Positions 1-10,610 of a stretch of DNA of 45,027 nt are shown here, in pieces (position 1 is the first letter of the stretch; every line of letters starts with the position of its first letter). Position numbers and translations under genes: made by a program. The stretch is taken from NCBI GenBank assembly GCA_037176905.1, contig JBBBWG010030698.1, positions 2,897-47,923 on the forward strand. Direction: 5' to 3'. A model generated the notes under the pieces. The model had not been told where the DNA came from. It searched no databases and saw only the letters and a list, made by a program, of their open reading frames with translations. This DNA comes from Azolla pinnata. Taxonomy: Eukaryota; Streptophyta; Polypodiopsida; Salviniales; Salviniaceae.

Positions 1-143
1 TCACATTTGTCTGAAATTTTAATGTCAATATTCTCTGGAAATTCTGGAATAAACTCATCACATTCTGTTTCTCTAACCTTAGTACCATCTTCATAAATTT
101 TAACTGTGTAATTTCCATTCTTATATTCGTTTAATTTTTTCAT
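1..143 (-). CDS. Bacterial-type radical SAM-like protein, N-terminal fragment cut by the window edge
   Basis: The minus strand from ATG at 143-141 reads 47 codons to the window edge without a stop. The codons are very AT-rich (AAA, TTA, GAA, ATT). The peptide begins MKKLNEYKNGNYTVKIYEDG, and just before the edge it has the segment IDIKISDKC. From memory, Firmicutes and phage radical SAM proteins have a similar opening followed by an IDIKITNKC-like strand, where that Cys is the first of the CxxxCxxC triad that holds the 4Fe-4S cluster. Only this first Cys is visible, so the catalytic motif cannot be checked. A purine-rich Shine-Dalgarno-like stretch precedes the ATG. Nothing similar occurs elsewhere in the window, which is plant nuclear DNA. 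It may be contamination, a misjoined contig or transferred DNA. The bacterial character is fairly sure; the radical SAM assignment is moderate. Confidence 0.6.
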   Translation of the reverse strand, partial: MKKLNEYKNGNYTVKIYEDGTKVRETECDEFIPEFPENIDIKISDKC

Positions 144-185
144 TTTTAATCTCTCCTCTCATAAATATATTATCATTTATAATGC
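144..185 (-). promoter_or_regulatory. Shine-Dalgarno-like site and -10-like AT block
   Basis: On the minus strand GAGAGGAGAG (160-151) contains AGGAG, separated by 9 nt from the ATG at 143, which is normal bacterial spacing. Further upstream is an AT block with TATAAATGATAATAT (about 180-166), which could supply a -10 element. No convincing -35 box is seen. The arrangement supports a prokaryotic translation start. Confidence 0.45.
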
Positions 186-1842
186 TTTCTTTTATAAATC
201 TCATTTAGGATGGATGTATAATATGGACTAATAATAGTTGTAACTTTAAGCCTATTATGTTTATGTAAATCTTAAAAATAGAGTTGAGAATAATGATTGT
301 CGTGACTTAAAAACAAAAGAGATAAGAAATATGAGGAAATTTGGATGAAAATGAAAGAAAAAGAGAAGGGACTGAAGGTTGTATTATTAGAGAATAAATT
401 TGAGTGAATCAACAGGTACATACTTATAAGTCCTTATGAAGTATTCTAAAAATCTTTAAAAAACTTAGATTTCACTAGCAATAATAATACTAATTTTATT
501 ATGTAATTAGAAAAAAATTGTTATTCTTGAGGGTTGAGTCTGTTTAATACAAAATGCATACCATCATGAGAGCATAAGTTATGCTATTCTGAAAAGATCC
601 AAACATTTGGTAAAGAAGCCCCCATGTCAATGTATCCTTGTATGGACCACAAAACTTTAGGTAAAGAACGTGATGCTTTAAAAACCTCTATTTCTAAGAA
701 TGATCGGCATCGAAGATTGTGTTTGATCCCTATGGAGTCTTCTCTAGATTGGAATTTGGAACATATGACTGACTATCCATGTTGGGCTAACGTCGCCTAG
801 AGCAGTTTTAGCTATAATTTGCTTTGTTGCAAGTCTGGTATGATATGCGGCTTGAATTCAACAAAAGGATGGGAGAATGAGCATCATCTTCAAACTGATC
901 GCTACACACCTTTCGTCTTGCTGTGGAGTTGGCCGTGGACTTGATGAATACAACACAGTCAATGGCGGATGAATCGAAATTCAATCGATCGCCCACTGCG
1001 TGTCAATGCTTAGAAGAAGTCTGTCGAGGATGATATCAAATGCCATCTACACAATTGAGCCCCTCCAAAATTCCAAGTAAAACCACAACGATCGTCTCAG
1101 CTTTGACTCAAATGCCCATCTGCGCTGCATTCGGAAGGATCAAAAGAATGTAAGCAAATGGTGGCACCCAATGATCATATTAGCTTTGATTCAAACTCGT
1201 TTTATTTCCAGATACAATCAGGGCCTTCTTCCTCGTTCGGGGAGGCAATGCGTTGTGTTGCCATCCAGAGGTTGACCATCTACAAACTCATCACATTTTC
1301 TTCCTTCATTGGGCGTTGTAACTGATCAGAGAAGCATGGCAAAGAACAACTCCAAAAATGTCACCAAAATTAGCAACCATGTACTACTGCAGCATGTAAC
1401 ACGCTGGGCTGGTTTAACTGATTTGATCCTCCGGATCGTCGGGAGCTATTACATGATGCACAAGGGGAATATATGATCACATGGCCTCCTCTCACCTTCT
1501 AACCTGTACCAAATTTCAGAACCCCATGTTTTTCAAAACTTGATCATATCATCTATCAAGTTGTGTATCAATAACAGGGTGTGATGAAATTTATCACAAA
1601 TGCTCTAGGTTGTTATGAAAAAAAATCGGCAAATAAAAAGAAGAAAAATCCCCGCCCCTGATTCCAAGGACCAACCCCCAAATATTTTGGCTGAAAAAAA
1701 AAAAGAGAGAAAAAGGGAAAGAATTGTGGCTCTCAGATAGATATAAGCACATACATTGTGTGTCGGGACCCCGGCGCAATAGAAGAAAAAACAGATTGAT
1801 GGCCATAACTTTGGGAAACGACGACGGTAAAACCAGCTAATA
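186..1842. other. No gene recognised; 3' flank of the B3 gene
   Basis: AT-rich DNA, especially 186-560. No coding segment with a recognisable protein was seen on either strand. The stretch next to 1842 is presumably the 3' UTR and downstream flank of the minus-strand B3 gene. The boundary between plant-like sequence and the bacterial-like fragment could not be placed; it probably lies within the first few hundred bases. Confidence 0.5.
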
Positions 1843-4800
1843 TCACTGGGACGATAACAAAACACCCGTAGTTTGATCGAGGCTCGGAGCTGGTGCATAT
1901 GGTTCTCCTGAGGTAGCCTTGGAGTTACTGAGCATGACTAGCGACGGCTTCTGGTCCTGCTCCTCGACCTTTTTGCCGAGAAGGAGAAAACCATTCTCTG
2001 AAGGAAGCTCCTGATTGTGGGGGTTGTGGTGATGATGGGTTTGAGTGCTAACCAGACTTGTCAAACCCTGCTGCTTCAAATATACATCCAAAGGATAGCT
2101 GGCACTCTGCAGTAAGCTCTTCATGCTGCATCCCTTGCTCACCTCGTCCTCTCGTTCGGGCTGGATGTTGAGGTCAATCTGTGATCCTTTGCTCTGTGAA
2201 GCTTGATCATTCTCGACTTTGACACAAATTCTTCCAGCTGGAGGGAACCCTAAACCTCCTAAATGCATTCCGTTGATCCCATTGCAAAAGGCTTCATTCA
2301 TTCTAGGCAATACTACTACACCCGAGTATGGTGATTGCACAACACCGCCGCCTTGCCAAGAGCCCATCTTGCTGGAGAAGCTTCCATCGTGGGCCACTGC
2401 TGCTGCTGGCCTCTTCACCACCCCCCCACCATTGACCTCATCCTTGGCGGCAGAGTTTTTGTTCTTTATGGTGACATTCTCGGCTTCCCGCTCGGATTGA
2501 AGCTTCTTGCGCCTCAGCATCAAAGTGTGAAACCGGCGCTTCACTGTCATGCACACATTGCAATCGCAGTTGGGCTTGTGTTTTGGCCCCTTCCCGCTGG
2601 GCGGTTGGATGCACACAATGCAGCTACACCCAGGGCGATGGCGAGGATGCTTTGTGGTTGTTGCTTGTGAAGATGAAGATACTGCACTATCACTCTCCTC
2701 CACCGTAGCCAATGTTGCTAGCGTCTCCAGTCCTGATAAGAGCTCACTTCCCAGAACTGGCTCAATTGCTTCTTCTTGTTTCTTAACATCTGCATCTCCA
2801 TAACAAATACATTCCCATCAACACTGATAGAGATCCATTGGCACAATTATACCAACAAATTGATAGGGTGAAAAAGAGCAGGTTTCATATGATACAACTT
2901 CCATTGCTGTAACGAGACATGTTTCGTGTGCATCACTTTCCATTTCATTCTCATAGTTTTCCTCTAGAAAGAGCAATAGTTACCTTTTATGTTCTGCAAT
3001 AGAAGAGGAGGTTGCTTACTGCTTTCCCCATCCGCTTGTGGATTGCCAACAGAAGTACTCCTAACATTTAAAACACAAAATAAAGAAATAAATAAAGATA
3101 ACAAAGTCATCTATTTTACCAATTTCCTGTCTTCTCATTTGCCTGGCCACAGTAATCTCATCAAATGTTGATCTCACAAAAATGTAACGTGAGGTTTACC
3201 GGGAAGGACTGGCTGAAGACGTGGTGTTAGGTTTACCAAAAACAGGAGGTTCCTATGAAAACAAAGAAATGTTAAAGATGAGTGCCTGAACGAGATATAT
3301 TAAATACATCATCGATATTTCTTAATAACTACTTTTTCTGTTTTATAGTCTGAATGATAATATTATATTGCACTTCGTCAAATTAGAGTAAAGAATCCAG
3401 TTGTTCTTGTTCCAGTCTGTGCTAGGACTAGCCGAGTTAAACTCAGCTTCATAAATTTGCTTATTGGCTATGAAGTACGGCAATACTGAGCAGCATGCTG
3501 CACAAGAAATCACAGTTATTTGTCCAAAACATGATGCACCTCAAGTTTGCCAGATGACTAGCACCACATAAAATCACTAATAGAATATCAGTACTAATCC
3601 ATGGGCTTTATTTCATAGGTTCCATCATAACCAATGCTTTCTTTCTAACCTTCATAGCTGGTTCCTATTTGCAAATCCTAGAACATTCATTATAGCTGAA
3701 GATTTCAACCCTACCGACTACAAATCATATAGCATCCATTATAGTTAAAGTTTACCACTGTAAATTTTGTGGCGTTCATGGCCATTTTCTCCTATCTTCA
3801 TGATTCTTTGCTGGATTCCAACAATGTTCAGTAATATTTGTGGCCGCCATTAGCATTAATGATCTCATCTGCTAATTGTTGAACTTATTTGTTCTTCTAA
3901 ACACCATTGACTATATTTCAGACTTTCTACAAGCTTAAATATGTTACCCAGCAGTCCCTTCTTTAGTTAGTTGTTTACGTCTCATCTTGAAATGTCAAAG
4001 ACAACAATGATGCAGTACACGCTTGGTGCACCTTTAACAGAGGAGAGTTACCAAGAGAAAGTAGCAATGAAAGCAACAAAATCCGTTATCAACAAATGAG
4101 TTTAACAGTGGCAATGAAGGCCATGATGTCGTGAAATTAAGAAATGACGGACAAGATATTGCTGAGGAACAATGTAGAAAGTCAGCAACAAATTTTGATG
4201 ACGCTTTTCACTATGAGAATGCTATAGAATTTTCAAACAGCAATGAGCTGTAAAGGTTGAGAAGAAACCGTTAGCTGTGATGAAGGCTGTAACATAGAGA
4301 TATGGAGGCAGGGTAAAAGAATCAAAGGTGTATTAGCTTAGATGGCTCTGGTATCATGTTAAATCCAAGTACAGAATACACGGTTGAGTCTGCAGGGAAT
4401 TACTGCATTGGTAATCTTGTCTACTCACTTCAGGATTTGGGCACACAAAAAAAAAGCAAAACAGAGAAAGCAGAAAGATTGTAATCTGATGAAAGTGACC
4501 AAATATCCGTAGCATATGAAAGGTTACCTCATATTCCTCGAAATCATAGCCTTCGATGGTTACAATGCTTGGAAGCACATTCGGTGGGGATTGCAATAGG
4601 CTTTGTGCTTCTTCCCAGTTTTTCTTGAACTCGATGCTCTCTGCATCTAGCCTCATCCTTTTGCTCTTTGCACCATCCTTGCTCTTCTTCTTATCATTTG
4701 TTTGTAGAAGGTCTGCTCGCAGAATCTCTCTTTTCTTCGTCCCTGTCACCATGTTTCATGTGAGATAATCATCACTATATGGCATTTCTTCGTCAGCTTA

Positions 4801-6663
4801 ACATCTGAACAACCCTAAGAAAAAGTAAGACAAAGCACCTGTAAGACTAGCAGCTGGAGATGATTTCTCCATGCCATCAGATGATACATACATTAGTGCT
4901 TTTTGCGCATCCTAAAACAGAACCAAAAAACCCTTTTAATACCCCGAACTGTTTCATTAGAAACAAAATCGAAAAGAAGAAACATTCACAATAATAACAA
5001 GAAAGTTTTCTCTTCACATTCTACAACATACAAAAATAAAACAGGAAGCGACTCGCGTACCCACCTCTAGAGTTGAAATGGGTGCTGCCCTTCTGTTACC
5101 CATCACAAGCTTTCCTTCAGGCTCCAGCCTATAAAAAATGACTGCACAATTCCATGGCAATATTGTAGTCAAGATTCAAGACCCTATTCTCAGTTCACAG
5201 GAAATCATGCATTCACAAACACATCCAGAATCCAATCAGGGAAACACCTTTCATACCAAGAAAACAATCAAGCCCAAGTATTCCCAATAAAGTCCAATAA
5301 AAGTTGTACAACAGTACTACTACTTAAATACGACCCCCTAATACATAAAGAATATCGTATGAGGCTCCAACTAGCATCCATACAATTATAAATGGACAAG
5401 TTTTCCAATGTGTATGATCAATATGTATAGGCCCAAAAGCCATACCTGTATCCCCAGCTTGCAGCTGCATTGACTGAATGCAAGGTGTAATGCCTTCAAG
5501 GACATACATGCGACTGTTATTATTTGGCCAGAACCTGAATTGGAAAACCCACTCTTTCCCATCAATATCTCGAACACTCAAAGGTACACCCTCTGCTTGC
5601 GAGATTGGTGGAAAATAGGCCTATTACATAAAAAGTTGAGATTTCTAATATTCATCAGAAACTTCTCGTGGAAGCAATTGGCCATTTCTAATAATACCGA
5701 ATTTGGTTAAACAAATGAAAGAAAATATCATGTGAATATTAATTGGTAGGTTCTTTTTCTTAGGACAGATACATCGCACACACTTAAATGCCTACCTCAG
5801 CACACGCTTTAGGGAGTACGAGCCGTCCAACTCTTCCTGCATCACTTGCACTCAATACCTTCTCAAATAGGGGCGTGATAGTTGATTTTGAGCTGTTAAA
5901 TTGTGAAAAAGAAAAAGAATGTCAAAAATCCACATCTTCAGTGAGTAGAGCATCACAAAATTGATGAATTCAAAAAGAAATGGCCAAAGTAATACTCTTT
6001 CATCGTGAGCAATTGTAGCTCTTGATCAGTCATTCGAGGCCAATAGCGTGGCAACAGTTGACTTTTACCTCCACCTGGAGGCGGCCGTGCAACACGTAAA
6101 GGAGCATGAGCTGTCATACTCGTGCTTATAGATGTAGTCATCTCTTTACTCGGCTCAAGATTCCTTGCTTGATAGGTCTGAGGCTTCTGGGGTATCCATG
6201 ACCGCTGTTTATGGGATGTCGTAGAATTATTAAGTATCACAGGCTTTGTATCATTCCCATGTGATACGACGTTAGTAGAGAGGCCAGAAGTATTAATAGT
6301 GCCTTCGTTGCAGTACAATTCAGCAGATCCCCCATTAAGACATGACGGTAAATCCTTACCGTTCGTTTCCATAGCCGTCAGTACAGTGTTCGGTTGTCTA
6401 TTACCAAGAACCTCGGAATGCCTGTCTGATTGTACTGATCGGCATACTCCCTGTCCAATTCCGTCTTGTGGAAAGAAAACGTCTTTACCTGTGTGCTCGG
6501 GTGTTTCCCGTCGTTCTGCACACACTGACTGAGAAGATGGAAGTCCAGGCCCTGTATCATCTGTTCCAGTGGTTCCCATAAATTGACTGTAATCCTCCCA
6601 CAGCCTTTTTCCTTCCTGAAACCGACAATCCAAATGTTTTCGGAAAGATTTTTGACATGCCAT
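1843..6663 (-). CDS. VAL/HSI2-like B3 domain transcription repressor lacking visible PHD-like and CW zinc fingers
   Basis: Nine exons on the minus strand: 6663-5996, 5892-5796, 5620-5446, 5141-5065, 4911-4839, 4742-4528, 3252-3200, 3060-2984, 2789-1843. Joined they give one frame of 793 residues. The B3 DNA-binding domain (about residues 226-330) has [20 protein letters not shown] and [11 protein letters not shown], typical of the VAL branch. A Cys-rich block (about 525-565, [10 protein letters not shown] and CDCNVC) is followed by a basic segment. An EAR-type motif (IDLNIQP, about 683-690) fits a repressor. Family members bind RY elements and silence seed and flowering genes with Polycomb complexes in the nucleus. 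After the EPPVFGK segment, where VAL1/2 carry the CW finger, short exons without a Cys pattern follow. No PHD-like exon was found upstream. The start may instead be an exon beginning near 6616 after a good acceptor, because an in-frame stop lies just before the ATG. Family assignment is sure; the 5' end is not. Confidence 0.9.
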
Positions 6664-8420
6664 GATTTATGAAAGCAAGTGATACATCTTCCTTTGCTTG
6701 TTTCATAATAGGAATCCTACATTTTCAGACGAACTTACATTGAGTGCACCCTATCTGAAAACTATGCAATCATTTGCAGGAACTTCCTGAGCCATGAATA
6801 GGGTGGTTTCTTATACCTATTTGTTCACATAATCACGTATGAACTTATTAATTTATGCTTTACCCCACCACATCTTTTGCATTTCACGCTGACCATAATG
6901 CTTTCTAATGTGCTTTACCTACGAAATCTTCTGAGTTTCACATTGAGAAAAATGCAGTTGTGAGTAGATAAATTTCCAATTTTTCGATTGCAGTTTTGCA
7001 ATGTAAACATACAAATCGATTGAATGAAAAAGCAATCCATTGATGTATATATCAATGGCTGATGTATATATAGTACAATCTTATGTTAGCATATTATATT
7101 AGCGAACCAATGCCCACCTCAAAGCCAAGATAAACAAGTAAATGAAGAAGCTGTATACTAGCAACTAACACGAGAAAATATACCATGTTAACTCAATTTT
7201 ATGGAATACAGAAAGAGATCCCCATAATTACACTTTGCAGCGAAACCATGCATTGAACTTGGAATTGTAGATGATAGGCCAATTGTTTACATTCAAGGCC
7301 ACATTAATGTTCGTTTTCATATAGCAATCCAGGAATGATTTTTCCTGTTGTTCAGCTGCATAGCCACAATATAATTCATGAGCATATCTCATTTCTAGAA
7401 CAACTAATGGCTTTCCAATTATTAGGGTCAAGGGCAACACTAGCATCAATGAATTACACCCCACATAACCGGGAGAAACAAATGTTTTTCCTATCCCTAA
7501 CATTGAGATTCACACTCACGCTCAATGTATATATGACATTTTCAAAGCGATCAATGACTACTGCACATCGTTTCATTTTCAATGAAACAAAGGTTTGAAG
7601 CAACCCACCTTTCCCTTTAGAAAAGAAATGCGTTATGGTAAGAGAGGTCAGCTTCAGATCCAACCTAAACGTTCATTTTTGTGGGCACATTTCCAGAATG
7701 CTCGCGTCTCTGCAAGAACTATCCCATACTCTGACATGCGAGAAGGGATAACAAGGTCACCTTTAATTATGAGTGGATGTGAGAGTTCCAGAGGACAATA
7801 AGATAAACAGATCTGCCATTCCTAGAACGCTCGTTTGCACATTAGCACGTTCCCAGATGGACGTTTAGAGTTTGGAGCTTCATAACTAGGCAGATCTGTC
7901 ATTACAACAACTCGAGGAGAGAGGAGAGAATGAGGCACATGGAGAGCATGGAGCAGAGTGCGCAATTGGTTCAAAGCTGGCACTCGGGCGGAATGGGTCA
8001 AAACACAGAGCTCCTGCCTCTGTTTGCTTACATGCATACATCTAATTTTCTCACTGCACCCTCGCTTTCTTCCCCCGCATCCCCCTTCTCTGTACAGTTA
8101 CACATACACAAAACGCGACCTCGCCATTCCGGCTTTCCTTGCGGCTACAATGGGAGCGGGTGAGACACCAAAGCAGAGGCAGGTAGCGAAGAGAGGGCGA
8201 AGGGAACGTACTCACCGGGGGGGAAGGATTGGAATGCATGGGGAAGGATGTAGTTGACGATGGGGCAGGGGCGGAGACGGGAAGCGATCGACGAAAAGTC
8301 TGGTCAGGGTCTCGGCAGTGGGAGGCAAAGTCCCGCTCGGCTCGGCTCGGCTCGGCTCGGCTCTGTGGTCGTTACAGAGCGGACGTGGGAAACAGAGCAG
8401 GGCACGCCATATCCATGAAG
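6664..8420 (-). other. Upstream region of the B3 gene; possible 5' leader and introns, no coding exon recognised
   Basis: VAL genes normally have a 5' exon group encoding a PHD-like Cys/His finger. I looked for its CxxC spacing on the minus strand and did not find it. Open stretches here (for example 7228-7503 and 7822-8037) have no recognisable family. GC content rises between 7900 and 8420, which suits a promoter and 5' leader. Confidence 0.35.
8331..8361. repeat. Pentanucleotide repeat (CTCGG)n
   Basis: About five perfect units of CTCGG in the GC-rich block presumed to hold the promoter of the minus-strand B3 gene. Confidence 0.85.
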
Positions 8421-8424
8421 CTCG

Positions 8425-8450
8425 ACACGACGACGACGACGACGACGAAG

Positions 8451-8480
<30 letters not shown>
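8425..8480. repeat. Compound microsatellite (GAC)n(GAA)n
   Basis: A run of GAC/CGA triplets passes directly into a run of AAG triplets, about 55 bp in all. It is not part of a recognised gene. Confidence 0.9.
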
Positions 8481-8483
<3 letters not shown>

Positions 8484-8528
8484 AAAATAATAATAAACAA
8501 TTTAAAAATAAAATATAACAATAAGTCT

Positions 8529-8719
8529 ACTATTATTATTATTGTTGTGATTATTATTGTTATTATTATCTTTATTATTTTTATTGTTGTTATTATTGTT
8601 ATTATTATTATTATTATGCACTTTTTTGACCCGGTTTTTAGTTATTTATTTCTTTGTTTGTGTGTGAATTATTCTCCTGTTTACTTGCTTGCTTAATTAA
8701 TTAATTAATTAATTAATTA
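8529..8719. repeat. AT-rich microsatellites: degenerate (TTA)n and (TTAA)n
   Basis: Degenerate TTA/TTG triplets cover about 8529-8617. A clean (TTAA)n tract follows at about 8692-8719. Plain low-complexity DNA. Confidence 0.85.
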
Positions 8720-8990
8720 TGTGATTATACAATCTGCTGATGATCTGCGAATTGCGATCTTTCTCCGATTTTTTTATTTTTTTTTTACCAACCACAACAT
8801 CCGATCGATCCGTTCGATCTTCTGTTGGACCCCGGAACCCCGATTCTGCGATCCGATTCGATCCATCCCACGCCCGATGATCGGATTCTGCTGCCCGATT
8901 CTGCGCTATCGTTGTTCTGCCACGTGCTCCTCGATCCATCCGAGGCCCGAAGATTCTCGGACCCCGATCCTGATGCCACGCTTCCGCTGC

Positions 8991-9138
8991 TTGCTCATCG
9001 AATTGAATTGGCCCGATGATTCCCCGACCCGATTCTGCTGCAGTTGCTCATCGAATTGAATTGACCCGATGATTCCCCGACCCGATTCTGCTTGCTCATC
9101 GAATTGAATTGGCCCGATGATTCCCCGACCCGATTCTA
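8991..9138. repeat. Minisatellite, three copies of about 48-53 bp
   Basis: Three consecutive units begin with TTGCTCATCGAATTGAATTG at 8991, 9044 and 9092 and continue with a shared CCGATGATTCCCCGACCCGA segment. Unit lengths are 53, 48 and 47 bp; the differences lie at the unit end. Degenerate relatives of the CCCGATTCTG motif continue on both sides (about 8830-9350). Confidence 0.85.
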
Positions 9139-10610
9139 TTGTGTGCTTCCTAGGCCTCATGATTCTCCAACCCGATTCGATTGCCACTGTTCTGTATGCG
9201 TGCTCATCCAATCCATCGCAGGCCGCGTGATGCTGCTCTGACTCGATTTCTGCTGCCACTATTCTTCCGCGTGCTAAACGATCCCAGACTTGAACTTTCC
9301 GACGAGATCTGCCTGATCAACACCGATCGACCCCTCTCCCAACTTTCCAACCCAATTCGCTTGACTCATGTTAGTTGGAGTCTCTTACCTGATCTCACAT
9401 TATTGCTAATCTGTAGGCCGAGCTTCTAACCTAATCTCTCGTTACTTCCTACCAAAACATGTTGATCAAGCATCCCCTTCGTGGCCATCTATAGCCCAAT
9501 CCTATATCGTTAGCACTAATCACATGTCAATCAATGCGTCTATCGATCCCTATCCCAACTCGTTTTAACCACGTGTCAATCAGATCTGTCAAGCAATCCT
9601 CATCTCAATGATCTCCTCTTTTCTTGCCAATCATTTCTTGCTCGTGAAAAGCAAAAATCATTTTTTGTTGATGAGTCCTGTAACGGAGCTTCTTCCAATT
9701 TTTGGGTTTTCTCCAAACATACATCAATCGGATATAGTCCTCTGGTATTAATATTTTTGCTTTGTTTGTGAATCAATCCAAGAATCTAGTGTTACGATTT
9801 GACCATAACGAAAGTCAACGGGCCAACTCGGATTTTGATTGTAATCTGATTTTGTTTGCAGTTGCAAATAGATCGATTTTCACAAGAACTAGCGAAAACC
9901 AAGAATGAAGCCAAGCAGGCATTACAAGGGATAAGCAAGCGAGAATTTCGTTTCCGATATTTGTAGTTGATGTCTAAACCCAAAATTCAATATTTCCAAG
10001 GCTTTAGAAGAAGGTGCTCAATGCTCACCAAGTTTCACAACGGTTTGCGATTCTATTTGCAACACAACAAGTGGAATTTGAAGGAGATACCTGGTGTGTC
10101 AGCTAGACATATCTCTACGGGATTTGACAGAAGCAGAACACAAACTCTAGGTTTGTGAATGCGATGATCTATAGCAAACTGTACAATCCTTATTGGGGTT
10201 TGCAAATTTTTACCGTAAATCATGCATTGCTTTGATGCAAACATATACCATATGCACAAGAACGACTATTAAGAAGAAAAACAAAAGACCTCTGCTCTAC
10301 TGAAGGATGACATACACCTTCGTTTTGATTATCTTTTGTAATATAAGGAGTCTGCTTACTACAATGTGGCAGGAAATTTAAGTAATAAGGATAGGCTTTG
10401 CCAAATGCTGTGTTTGCTTGCTTTTAAAATAGAACGAAATGGAATCAGGCCTTTCTCAATGTATTACCAATACTACAATGCATGGAAACACCCTTTCTGA
10501 GGATGCATTCCCCGATCTTATATGCTCACCTCGATTACACAGATCCATCTTTCAACACCCTTGTGTAGCTTACAAACTAATTCAGTTGCATGAACCTCGA
10601 ACCCCCCAAA
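9139..10610. other. No gene recognised; 3' flank of the hydrolase gene
   Basis: Moderately AT-rich sequence with no recognisable coding segment on either strand. The part nearest 10610 is presumably the 3' UTR of the minus-strand hydrolase. A short perfect inverted repeat, CACAAAC-TCTAG-GTTTGTG, lies near 10139-10157. Confidence 0.45.
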
